Shown piece by piece: positions 21,979 through 29,433 of a DNA stretch of 64,000 bases (within the stretch, counting starts at the first letter, position 1; every line of letters starts with the position of its first letter). The position numbers and the translations under genes are program-made. The DNA is taken from the NCBI RefSeq assembly GCF_029837695.1, contig NZ_JAOEEA010000004.1, forward strand, positions 186,001-250,000, in the 5' to 3' direction. The notes under the pieces were generated by a model that was given only the letters and a program-made list of their open reading frames with translations, was not told the DNA's origin and did no database searches. The DNA is from Pseudomonas sp. GD04019. Its GTDB lineage: Bacteria > Pseudomonadota > Gammaproteobacteria > Pseudomonadales > Pseudomonadaceae.

Positions 21979-23028
21979 ATGAGCAGCGCCCCGCTCACGC
22001 CCGAACAGCTGAGCAGCTTCAGCCCCATGGACTTCCTCACCCCGGCCTACCGCCAGCAGCTGCACGCCAGCCTCAAGTACCTGCAACGCCCGGCCGGCAC
22101 CCAGCTGTTGCAGAAAGGCGAGCGCTCCCTGGCCCAGTACTACCTGCTGGAGGGCAAGGTGGCGGTGGACGCCGGCCCCGGTCGGCAGACCATCGAGGGC
22201 GGTTCGCCGCAGGCGCACCTGCCGCTCAACCCCGGCCAGCTCAACCCGAACGGCATCAAGGCGATCACCGATGTGCGTCTGTTCGCCGTCGAGCACCAGC
22301 TACTGGAACGGCTGCTCGGCTGGAGTCAGGACGCCGCCTACCAGGTCAACAGCCTCGGCGGCGACAGCATGGTCGAGGAGCACGAGGACGACTGGCTGGC
22401 ACGCCTGCTCAGCACGCCGCTGTTCGGCCGCCTGCCGCCCTCGCACCTGCACGCCCTGCTGGCGCGCTTCGAGTACCTGCAGGCGCGGGCCGGCGACAGC
22501 GTGGTCACCTATGGCGAGCCCGGCGAGCACTTCTATGTGATCAAACACGGGCGCGCTCGCATCAGCCTGCCGCAGGCCTATCGCGAGCAGCCGACCCAGG
22601 TGCTGGAGAGCGGCGACTTCTTCGGCGAGGAAGCCCTGGTCAGCGGCGCCGTGCGCTCGGCCAGCGTGATCATGCTGGAGGATGGTGAGCTGGCCCGTCT
22701 GCACCGCGATCTGTTCGTCGAGCTGGTACGGCCGAGCCTGATCCCGCGGATCAGCAGCCAGGATCTGCAGCACATGACCCACCAGGGCAGTCGCAAGTAC
22801 CTGCTGCTCGATGTGCGCCTGGCCGCCGAGTACCGCCTGGCGCATCTGCCGGAGAGTTTCAACCTGCCGGTGGCCAACCTGCGCACCCATGCCGACAGCC
22901 TGGACCGGGCGACCTGCTACGTGGTCACGCCCGAGGGCGGCATCCGCAGCGAGCTGGCCGTGCACCTGCTCAACCAGCTGGGCTTCGACGCCTACCTGCT
23001 GGGCGGCTCTTCCACCGAGGCGGCCTGA
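21979..23028 (+). CDS. Two cNMP-binding-like domains fused to a degenerate rhodanese domain
   Basis: A 349-residue cytosolic protein. Residues about 20–115 resemble a worn cyclic-nucleotide-binding fold; about 145–250 a better one (EPGEHFYVIKHGRARIS and SGDFFGEEALVSGAVRSAS, the phosphate-cassette region). Residues about 265–345 are rhodanese-like (YLLLDVRLAAEYRLAHLPE). The rhodanese active loop reads TPEGGIRS: the position normally holding catalytic Cys is Pro318, so sulfur transfer is unlikely and the domain may be structural or sensory. There is no DNA-binding domain. ATG 21979 follows CAGGAGAACG. Confidence 0.82.
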   Translation: MSSAPLTPEQLSSFSPMDFLTPAYRQQLHASLKYLQRPAGTQLLQKGERSLAQYYLLEGKVAVDAGPGRQTIEGGSPQAHLPLNPGQLNPNGIKAITDVRLFAVEHQLLERLLGWSQDAAYQVNSLGGDSMVEEHEDDWLARLLSTPLFGRLPPSHLHALLARFEYLQARAGDSVVTYGEPGEHFYVIKHGRARISLPQAYREQPTQVLESGDFFGEEALVSGAVRSASVIMLEDGELARLHRDLFVELVRPSLIPRISSQDLQHMTHQGSRKYLLLDVRLAAEYRLAHLPESFNLPVANLRTHADSLDRATCYVVTPEGGIRSELAVHLLNQLGFDAYLLGGSSTEAA

Positions 23029-23043
23029 GTGCCGTAGCCGCCC

Positions 23044-23802
23044 ATGCCCCGGACAGCGTTGTGCGCGTGTCTGCTCGGCCTCTGCGTCAGCCTGCTCGGC
23101 TCGCTGGCGCAGGCGCGCGAGTGGCTGGTGGTAGGTACCAGCTTTCCGCAAGTCTACGAGCAGAATGCCGCCGGTGACTTCACCGGCCTGGCCCCGGCGG
23201 TGTTGCGTCAGCTGGCCGCCGAGCTGGGTGACGAACTGCGCTTCGAGCTGTATCCCTGGGCCCGCGCCCAGCGCATGGTCGAGCTGGGGCAGGCGGATAT
23301 CCTGGTCGGCCCCTATCGCACCGCCGAGCGCGAGGCGCGCTTCGCATTCGCTGCCGAACCCTTCTACCAGGATCGCATCGTCTTCTATGCCCGCCGTGGT
23401 CATGAGCCGGACTGGGACGGTGACTACGCCAGCCTGCAGAACAAGCGCCTGGCCGTGGTGCGCGGGTGGGTCTACGGCAGTCAGTTCGAGGAGATGCGCG
23501 AGCGCCTGCGGCCGATCACCGTGGAATCGGTGCGCAATGGTCTGCGCATGCTCGCGGCCGGTCGCATCGACCTGCTCGCCAGCAACCAGCGCAACACCCG
23601 GCCGCACCTGTTGGCGCTGGGGTTGCAGGAGGATGTGAGGGAGCTGCTGCCGCTGATCGATGTGCAGCGCGGCTTCTTTGCCTTTCCACGCGACGACGAC
23701 CACACCCAGCTGCGTCTGCGCTTCGATCGCGCCTTCGCGCGGCTGGTCGAGTCCGGCCAGTTGGCGCGGCTGGCAGAACCGCTCGGGGTCAACGTGCCCT
23801 GA
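23044..23802 (+). CDS. Periplasmic solute-binding protein, family 3
   Basis: A 252-residue secreted protein (signal ends SLAQA) of the SBP_bac_3 fold: WLVVGTSFPQVYE first strand, YPWARAQRMVELGQADI segment. It begins 15 bp after the cNMP-binding gene, perhaps co-transcribed. No transporter components nearby. It resembles the first gene of the window in organisation, but ligand and partner are unknown. Confidence 0.78.
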   Translation: MPRTALCACLLGLCVSLLGSLAQAREWLVVGTSFPQVYEQNAAGDFTGLAPAVLRQLAAELGDELRFELYPWARAQRMVELGQADILVGPYRTAEREARFAFAAEPFYQDRIVFYARRGHEPDWDGDYASLQNKRLAVVRGWVYGSQFEEMRERLRPITVESVRNGLRMLAAGRIDLLASNQRNTRPHLLALGLQEDVRELLPLIDVQRGFFAFPRDDDHTQLRLRFDRAFARLVESGQLARLAEPLGVNVP

Positions 23803-23808
23803 GGGAAG

Positions 23809-24279
23809 TCACTCGACGCTAACGATTTGCCATGTCGCCGCACCGGCCTGCACCTCGTCGCCGGGGCCGCGGCCGAGCAGCTGCTGGCCGAGTGGCGCCT
23901 GGGCGGTGATCAGCATGATTTCCAGGCCCTGGTGCTCTAGTTTGAGCCCGGCACCGTCGGGGCCCAGCAACAGCCACTGCTGGCGCTCGGCGCCATCGAC
24001 CAGGCAGATCAGCGCGCCGAGCTGGACGCCTCTGTCATCGTCGTAGGCACGCATCTGCAGGGCGCGCCAGGCGGCCAATGCGCGGCGGATGTCCTCGGCG
24101 CGGCGCGATTGTCCGGCGGCCAGGTACGAGGCCTCCAGGCCACGGGTGTCGTACTTGTTTTCCGCCTTGCTCTCCTCGTGGGTAGCAGCCTGGCGGGCGA
24201 GGTCGGCGGCGGCGAGCAGCATCGCCAGATCGGCCTCGAGGCGCTGGCAGACCTGTTGCTGCAGGAGAAGCTTGTCCAT
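23809..24279 (-). CDS. GreA/GreB-family protein with coiled-coil N-terminus
   Basis: A 156-residue protein. Residues about 1–75 form a predicted coiled coil (LLLQQQVCQRLEADLAMLL onward); about 85–156 resemble the FKBP-like C-terminal domain of Gre factors (VQLGALICLVDG, APLGQQLLGRGPGDEV, WQIVSVE). I cannot see the acidic tip residues that GreA/B insert into RNA polymerase, so cleavage stimulation is doubtful; it may bind the RNAP secondary channel like Rnk-type proteins. The start MDKLLLQQ at 24279 excludes an Arg/Cys-rich upstream extension. Confidence 0.7.
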   Translation of the reverse strand: MDKLLLQQQVCQRLEADLAMLLAAADLARQAATHEESKAENKYDTRGLEASYLAAGQSRRAEDIRRALAAWRALQMRAYDDDRGVQLGALICLVDGAERQQWLLLGPDGAGLKLEHQGLEIMLITAQAPLGQQLLGRGPGDEVQAGAATWQIVSVE

Positions 24280-24376
24280 GGCGCGGCGTCGATAATGGCG
24301 GGAGGTGCAGGGTAACAGCCTCGCCGGCAGCGTGCAGGTGCAGGCAGCCATTGTGGGGCTGCCCAGCGGCGCAATG

Positions 24377-24520
24377 TCATTGCGCCTTGGCGGTCTCGAC
24401 GGCGCTGGTCCGGCACTGCTGGCGCAGGCGATGGCGGTCGAGCCAGGCCAGCGGCAGGGCGATCAGGCCGAAGGCCAGGCCCCACATCATCCCGGCGATC
24501 AGGGCGAACAGCGTACCCAT
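24377..24520 (-). CDS. Small single-pass membrane protein, 47 residues
   Basis: Open frame of 48 codons starting MGTLFALIAGMMWGLAFGL, one strong hydrophobic segment (about residues 3–26) and a basic/polar tail (DRHRLRQQC). Nearly every codon ends in G or C, as in confirmed neighbours, supporting coding. Ribosome-binding sequence is weak. Orphan; no function assigned. Confidence 0.5.
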   Translation of the reverse strand: MGTLFALIAGMMWGLAFGLIALPLAWLDRHRLRQQCRTSAVETAKAQ

Positions 24521-24560
24521 CCATCGAAAGCGCCGCCGGTTATGGGCGGCGGAATTGAAT

Positions 24561-25019
24561 CTAAAGGGGCTGGCGGCGCATGCCGATATGCGGGATGTCG
24601 TCTTCCAGGTATTCCGCGGTCACCGCCTCGAAGCCGTAGCGACCGTAATAGCCCTGCAGATGGGCCTGGGCCGAAAGGTAGATCGGCAGCCCCGGCCAGC
24701 GTTCGAGACAGGCCGCCACGGCGCGCTCCATCAACTGGTGACCGAGGCCACTGCCGCGCGCCTGCGGGGCAATCACCACGCGGCCGATCACCACGTCGCC
24801 ATCCTGGGTCGAGGGATCGAGCAGGCGCAGGTAGGCCACCAGTCGCTCGTCCTGCCAGGCCAGCAGATGGTGGGTGTCGGCGAGCAGGTCCTGGCCATCC
24901 ACGTCCTGGTAGGCGCAGTTCTGCTCGACCACGAACACGCGGGAGCGCAGCTCGAGCAGGGCGTACAGTTCGTGCGTGCTCAGCTCGGAATGGTGCTTGG
25001 TGTGCCAGGTGAGGGTCAT
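24561..25019 (-). CDS. GNAT acetyltransferase, ElaA family
   Basis: A 152-residue acetyltransferase. The ElaA signature LLELRSRVFVVEQNCAYQDVDGQD is split here as ALLELRSRVFVVEQ and CAYQDVDGQDL; the acetyl-CoA P-loop is VVIAPQARGSGLGHQLM. Substrate of ElaA is not established. The start MTLTWHTK (25019) is preferred, as longer frames add a non-homologous leader. Confidence 0.85.
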   Translation of the reverse strand: MTLTWHTKHHSELSTHELYALLELRSRVFVVEQNCAYQDVDGQDLLADTHHLLAWQDERLVAYLRLLDPSTQDGDVVIGRVVIAPQARGSGLGHQLMERAVAACLERWPGLPIYLSAQAHLQGYYGRYGFEAVTAEYLEDDIPHIGMRRQPL

Positions 25020-25056
25020 GGGCTTGGTGCTTCCATATCGGCGAGAGGCGATTCTG

Positions 25057-25551
25057 TCATGACTGGGCGCCGGCCTCGATCTTGCCGAGCAACCATTGCA
25101 GGCCAGCCAGATGCTGCTGGTCATGGCTGCACAGATAGTGCACCAGGCTGCGCAGGGTTAGCTGGCCATAGCCCTCGAAGCGCGCCGGGCGGCGGAACTG
25201 CTCGGCGCCGATCGATGCGATCAGTGCCAGGGTCTCATCGCGGGCGCGGCGGAAGTCGGCCAGCACCGAGTCGGCATCCGCCTCGGCATAGCGGCGCTCG
25301 CGGGCCATGGCCTCGCCATCCAGAGAGATCAGCAGCGGATTGTCTTCCTCCAGCGTGCGGCGCAGGCGCAACTGGTAGCCGTCCACCTCGATGTCACGCA
25401 CATGGCATAGCTGCTCGATGGCGGTGAAGGGTTCGCTGGGTATGCCGGCCCAGGTCGCCGGTGCCCAGTGCCTATAGGCTGCGGGGATGGCCGAGTAATG
25501 GGCCTCCAGCTGGTCGGGGAAAGCGGCGAGGGCGTTGAGGGTGGCGAGCAT
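25057..25551 (-). CDS. DinB-superfamily protein
   Basis: A 164-residue four-helix-bundle protein. The pattern of spaced His for metal binding is visible: EQLCHVRDIE in the first third and HYLCSHDQQHLAG near the C-terminus. Related proteins include thiol-dependent S-transferases (bacillithiol/mycothiol types), but the thiol partner in this organism would differ. Adjacent to the ElaA-type gene on the same strand with a 37-bp gap. Confidence 0.78.
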   Translation of the reverse strand: MLATLNALAAFPDQLEAHYSAIPAAYRHWAPATWAGIPSEPFTAIEQLCHVRDIEVDGYQLRLRRTLEEDNPLLISLDGEAMARERRYAEADADSVLADFRRARDETLALIASIGAEQFRRPARFEGYGQLTLRSLVHYLCSHDQQHLAGLQWLLGKIEAGAQS

Positions 25552-25696
25552 GGCAGTGCTCCGTGTGGCTGGAACACCATGCTGGCACGGGAAAACCGCG
25601 CCTGGCTCGGTACAGATGACGGCTAAACCCTGCGGCAGCTGCTATGGCCTGGGGTTCCAGCACCTACACTGCTTCAGGGGGGCGTGGAGGTGTGCT

Positions 25697-26554
25697 TTGG
25701 GTGTCGAGGCTTCGGACTATTCGATCTACCGGCGGGTGGTGTCGCAGTTGATGCAGGGGCAGGAACAACTGCCCAGCCTGCCAGCATTGACCCTGGATAT
25801 TCGCCGGGCATTGAGCGACGGGCAGATCAGTACCGGCGCGCTGGCCCGCCTGATCAGTCGCGACCCGGCGCTGGCGGCGTTGCTGATGAAGCATGCCTCG
25901 GGCGCCCTGTACCGCCACCCGATGGCGCCGCGCACCCTGCAGGATGTGATCGCCCTGCTCGGCATGAGCGAGGTGGACCGCATCACCATGGTCCACAGCA
26001 TCAAGAGCCTGTTCACCCTGCACAGCCCGGCGCACAAGCGCCTGTTCATGGAGGTCTGGGGGCGGCTGACGCTCAAGGCCAGCACCTGCGCCATGCTGGC
26101 CCGGCTGATCGGCCACGTGGCGCCGGAACATGCCCTGCTGGCCAGCCTGCTCAGCGAGGTGGGCACCCTGGCGGTGCTCTCGGCATTCAAGGACGAGGCG
26201 GAGATCCCCTCCGGCGAGCTGTACTACAAGCTGTGCCGCGAATACAGCAAGTCGCTGGGGGTGATCGTGCTGAAGAAGTGGGCGGTAGACGACGAATACA
26301 TCGAGGTGATCCGCGCGGCTGGCAACTGGGGCGCCTCGACGGGCCGCGAGCTGGAGCTGATCGACCTGGTCAACCTGGCGCTGTTCCATGCCATCAAGGA
26401 GCGTAATCCCGACGCCGAGCTGCCGCTGCTGGTGGAACTGGCCGCCTACCACAAGCTGCAGCCGCCGTTGAACTTCATCGGCGACAACGGCGAGCTGGAG
26501 TTGGTGCTCAATCATCGCGCGGATATTCATGCGATCGCCGAGACCCTGCGCTGA
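25697..26554 (+). CDS. HDOD-domain protein
   Basis: A 285-residue protein dominated by an HDOD domain (residues about 20–220): LPSLPALTLDIRRAL, LISRDPALAALLMKHASG, LLGMSEVDRITMV, with the non-catalytic degeneration usual for HDOD. Such proteins act in signalling, often with c-di-GMP or chemotaxis systems. The likely start is TTG 25697, 6 nt after a perfect GGAGG (25686–25690); the open frame extends upstream, but into sequence unlike the family and overlapping the divergent DinB-type gene. Confidence 0.78.
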   Translation: MGVEASDYSIYRRVVSQLMQGQEQLPSLPALTLDIRRALSDGQISTGALARLISRDPALAALLMKHASGALYRHPMAPRTLQDVIALLGMSEVDRITMVHSIKSLFTLHSPAHKRLFMEVWGRLTLKASTCAMLARLIGHVAPEHALLASLLSEVGTLAVLSAFKDEAEIPSGELYYKLCREYSKSLGVIVLKKWAVDDEYIEVIRAAGNWGASTGRELELIDLVNLALFHAIKERNPDAELPLLVELAAYHKLQPPLNFIGDNGELELVLNHRADIHAIAETLR

Positions 26555-26662
26555 GCCGCATGCCGTGGCAGCCTTGGCCCGCAGGCCTGGCGTCCGCTGC
26601 ATGCCGCCACGGCGTTTGACCTGCTAAGGTCTCAGCCCATCGCCCATCCACGAGAGCCCGCC

Positions 26663-27532
26663 ATGCCCGCGCCTTGCGTCCTGATTCCTCTGCCGCGCCG
26701 TGATTACGATCCCAGCGAAACGGCCCTGGCCTGGCGCCAGCTGCGTCAGGCTGGCTACCGGGTGTGCTTTGCTACTCCGGACGGCCACCCGGCCGAGCCG
26801 GATCCGCAGATGATCAGCGGCGAGGGCCTAGATGCCTGGGGCCTGATTCCCGGCCTGCGTCGGCTCAAGCTGCTCGGCCTGTTGCTGCGCGCCAATGGCG
26901 AGGCGCGCGCGGCCTGTGCCGAGATGCTGGGTGATCCCGATTACCTGCAGCCGCTGCGCCACGAGCGCCTGCGCGTGGAGGACTTCGCCGGTCTGATGCT
27001 GCCTGGCGGGCACTGGTCTCGAGGTATGCGTGAATATCTGGAGAGCGAGACGCTGCAGGCCTTCGTCGGCGCCTGGTTCGCCGCTGACAAGCCGGTGGCG
27101 GCGGTGTGCCACGGCGTGTTGCTGGCGGCGCGCAGCAAGGGCGTGGATGGCCGCTCGGTGCTGCACGGGCGCAGGACCACCGGGCTGACCTGGAAAATGG
27201 AGAAGACCGCCTGGGACCTGACCCGCTTCTACGGCCGCTGGTGGGAGCGCGACTACTACCGCACCTACTCCGAGGCGCCGGGCGAGCCGGCCGGGCATAT
27301 GAGCGTGCAGGGCGAGGTGGGGCGAGTGCTGGCCAGCCCGGATGACTTCCTCGATGTGGCCAAGGACGCGCCCGACTTCTGGCGCAAGACCAGTGGCCTG
27401 CACCGCGACACACCGGACGACAGCCGCCCGGCCTGGGTGGTGCGCGACGGCAATTACGTGTCCGGGCGCTGGCCGGGTGATATGCATGAGCTGATGCGGC
27501 GCTTTATCGAGTTGCTGCCGGCAGCTGCTTAG
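26663..27532 (+). CDS. DJ-1/PfpI-family class I glutamine amidotransferase-like protein
   Basis: A 289-residue protein. The nucleophile elbow is VAAVCHGVLLAA with candidate catalytic Cys; the oxyanion-region segment GLMLPGGHWSRGM precedes it. It is longer than DJ-1 (about 190), owing to insertions before and after the core, like Hsp31-type deglycase or chaperone relatives. Function is unassigned; no operon partner. Confidence 0.78.
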   Translation: MPAPCVLIPLPRRDYDPSETALAWRQLRQAGYRVCFATPDGHPAEPDPQMISGEGLDAWGLIPGLRRLKLLGLLLRANGEARAACAEMLGDPDYLQPLRHERLRVEDFAGLMLPGGHWSRGMREYLESETLQAFVGAWFAADKPVAAVCHGVLLAARSKGVDGRSVLHGRRTTGLTWKMEKTAWDLTRFYGRWWERDYYRTYSEAPGEPAGHMSVQGEVGRVLASPDDFLDVAKDAPDFWRKTSGLHRDTPDDSRPAWVVRDGNYVSGRWPGDMHELMRRFIELLPAAA

Positions 27533-27859
27533 CCAGGCGGTTGAAGTCTGCCGCTTAGTGGGTGTACGTCGGCTTGGTGAGCGCTTCGCTAGCGTTTTCT
27601 TGCAGCGCTGAGTCGATGCCCTCACCCCAGCCCTCTCCCGGAGGGAGAGGGAGTCAGCGCGCTGTAGCCCGGATGCCATCCGGGAGTGCCGGCAACACTG
27701 TCCCCGGATTGCATCCGGGCTACCTGCTTGTAGGAGCGAGCTCTGCTCGCGAAGCTTTTTGCGGTGGCCCCGTTCGCGAGCAGAGCTCGCTCCTACGCTA
27801 TGGCCGGTGGCGGTCTGGAAGTCACCGCCCCTGGGGCGGCTGTAATGAGGGCTCCAGCC
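27533..27859. repeat. Cluster of three inverted-repeat elements (REP-like)
   Basis: A 327-bp gap without a gene, between convergent genes. It holds (a) CCCTCTCCC/GGGAGAGGG arms at 27631–27651; (b) GTAGCCCGGATG with its complement at 27664–27675 and 27712–27723; (c) a perfect 24-bp inverted repeat at 27730–27753 and 27773–27796 beginning GTAGGAGCGAGCTCTGCTCG. Elements b and c look like the dispersed REP sequences of Pseudomonas, mobilised by RAYT transposases. They may also end transcription from both sides. Confidence 0.8.
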
Positions 27860-29044
27860 TCAGACGAACTGCGCAGCAGCGTGGGCCGAGGCCCAGGCCC
27901 ACTGAAAGTTGAAGCCGCCCAGGTGACCGGTGACGTCCAGCACCTCGCCGATGAAGTAAAGGCCCGGCGACTTCTGCGACTCCATGGTCTTTGACGACAC
28001 CTCGCGGGTGTCGATGCCGCCCAGGGTCACCTCGGCGGTGCGGTAGCCCTCGGTGCCGGCCGGCACCAGGGTCCATTCGGCGAGCTTGGCCGCCACCGCC
28101 TCCAGCTCCGCCGGGGTGTATTGCTTGAGCGGCTTGCTGACGAACCACTGCTCGGCCAGCAGGCCGGCCATCTTCTTGGTGAACAGCTCGGCGAGCAGGG
28201 TCTTCAGCTCGCTGTTCGGTCGCTCGCGCTGCTGCGCCGCCAGCCACTCGGGCAGGTCGATATGTGGCAGCAGATTGATCTCGATGGCATCGCCCGGCTG
28301 CCAGTAGGAAGAAATCTGCAGGATCGCCGGGCCACTCAGCCCCCTGTGAGTGAACAGGATATTTTCCTTGAAGCTCTGCCCGTTGCAGCTGACCACGCAG
28401 TCCTCCACCGAGGTGCCGGACAGCTCGGTGCACAGCGCCTTGAGCTGCGGCTCGGTGATGGTGAAGGGCACCAAGCCGGCGCGGGTTGGCAGCAATGTAT
28501 GGCCGAACTGCTTGGCCACCTGGTAGCCGAAGCCGGTGGCACCGAGGGTGGGGATGGACAGGCCGCCGGTGGCGATCACTAGTGACTCGCAAGTGAACTT
28601 GCCGGCGCTGGTGTGCAGGGCGTAGCCGGTATCAGTCTTGCCAATGGTCTCGACCGAGGTGTCCAGGCGCAGGTCGACGCCGTGCTCGTCGCACTCGGCC
28701 AGCAGCATGCTGAGGATATCGCTGGCCTTGCGGTCGCAGAACAGCTGGCCGAGCTTTTTCTCGTGGTAGGGCACGTCGTGCTTGACCACCAGTTCGACGA
28801 AGTCCCACTGGGTGTAGCGGGCCAGGGCCGACTTGCAGAAGTGCGGATTCTGCGAGAGGAAGTTGGCCGGCTCGCAGTACATGTTGGTGAAGTTGCAGCG
28901 GCCGCCGCCGGACATGAGGATCTTTTTGCCCGGCTTGTTGGCGTGGTCCAGCAAAAGGACCTGGCGTCCGCGTGCGGCGGCTTGCGCCGCGCACATCAGG
29001 CCGGCGGCACCGGCGCCGATGATGATGACCGGGAAGAAGGACAC
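27860..29044 (-). CDS. Flavoprotein of the HI0933/YhiN (BaiN) family
   Basis: A 394-residue FAD-dependent oxidoreductase-like protein. Start FFPVIIIGAGAAGLMCAAQA is the dinucleotide-binding GxGxxG; SGGGRCNFTN is the family signature; C-terminal GFNFQWAWASAHAAAQF closes the FAD site. GTG 29044 is the best start: GAGG lies 7 nt upstream and the Rossmann strand follows directly. The physiological substrate of the family in Pseudomonas is unknown. Confidence 0.88.
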   Translation of the reverse strand: MSFFPVIIIGAGAAGLMCAAQAAARGRQVLLLDHANKPGKKILMSGGGRCNFTNMYCEPANFLSQNPHFCKSALARYTQWDFVELVVKHDVPYHEKKLGQLFCDRKASDILSMLLAECDEHGVDLRLDTSVETIGKTDTGYALHTSAGKFTCESLVIATGGLSIPTLGATGFGYQVAKQFGHTLLPTRAGLVPFTITEPQLKALCTELSGTSVEDCVVSCNGQSFKENILFTHRGLSGPAILQISSYWQPGDAIEINLLPHIDLPEWLAAQQRERPNSELKTLLAELFTKKMAGLLAEQWFVSKPLKQYTPAELEAVAAKLAEWTLVPAGTEGYRTAEVTLGGIDTREVSSKTMESQKSPGLYFIGEVLDVTGHLGGFNFQWAWASAHAAAQFV

Positions 29045-29117
29045 GGCTGAACCTCGATGAGTCGCGAAGCCGCGCATTCTAGCGGAAAGGCGCGGCGAAG
29101 CCGCGGACGGTCATCGG

Positions 29118-29143
29118 CCCGCAGGCGCCGAGGCGCCTGCGGG
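29118..29143. terminator. GC-rich hairpin upstream of the YhiN gene
   Basis: Perfect 12-bp arms (CCCGCAGGCGCC and complement) around GA, lying 7 nt downstream of the stop of the frameshifted zinc-ribbon gene on the minus strand. No U-tract, so termination would be weak. Confidence 0.45.
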
Positions 29144-29149
29144 GCAGGC

Positions 29150-29342
29150 TCAGCGCCCGCTGTTGTGATTGTTGCCCTTGGGTTGCTTGCTGTGGGTCTC
29201 GCCGCCGAAGCTCTGGTTGCGATCCTCAGCGCGCTTGCGGTTGGTGTTCTTGCTCTGGTCCTTGCAGTTGCTGCAGTACTCGGCCGATTCGGCTGGAGCG
29301 CTCTTAGCCAACTGGGAGCCGCATTTGGAGGCAGCGTTTCAT
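29150..29342 (-). pseudogene. Frameshifted small zinc-ribbon protein gene
   Basis: From ATG 29342 the frame reads MKRC and then hits a stop after 8 more codons. If one C is dropped in codon 5, it becomes MKRCSKCGSQLAKSAPAES, runs on through EYCSNCKDQ and ends at TGA 29150–29152, giving 63 residues with two CxxC pairs of a zinc ribbon and a basic, polar tail. GAGG lies 7 nt before the ATG, and the downstream part has normal coding composition. Either a recent frameshift or a sequencing error. No promoter or other gene is seen in 29343–29433. Confidence 0.6.
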
Positions 29343-29433
29343 GGCATCACCTCGTCACTGAGCAGCCCCGGAATGGGGCTGGCAGTGCGATGGTCGGTGG
29401 CCGCTCCGCGGCGACGCAGAGGGAAGTGCCTCC

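Noticed and set aside
29045..29433. A plus-strand gene starting at 29057 in the stretch before the YccS-type gene
   Set aside because: The frame is low in recognisable structure and overlaps the antisense of the secure YccS-type gene; the minus-strand zinc-ribbon remnant explains the region better.
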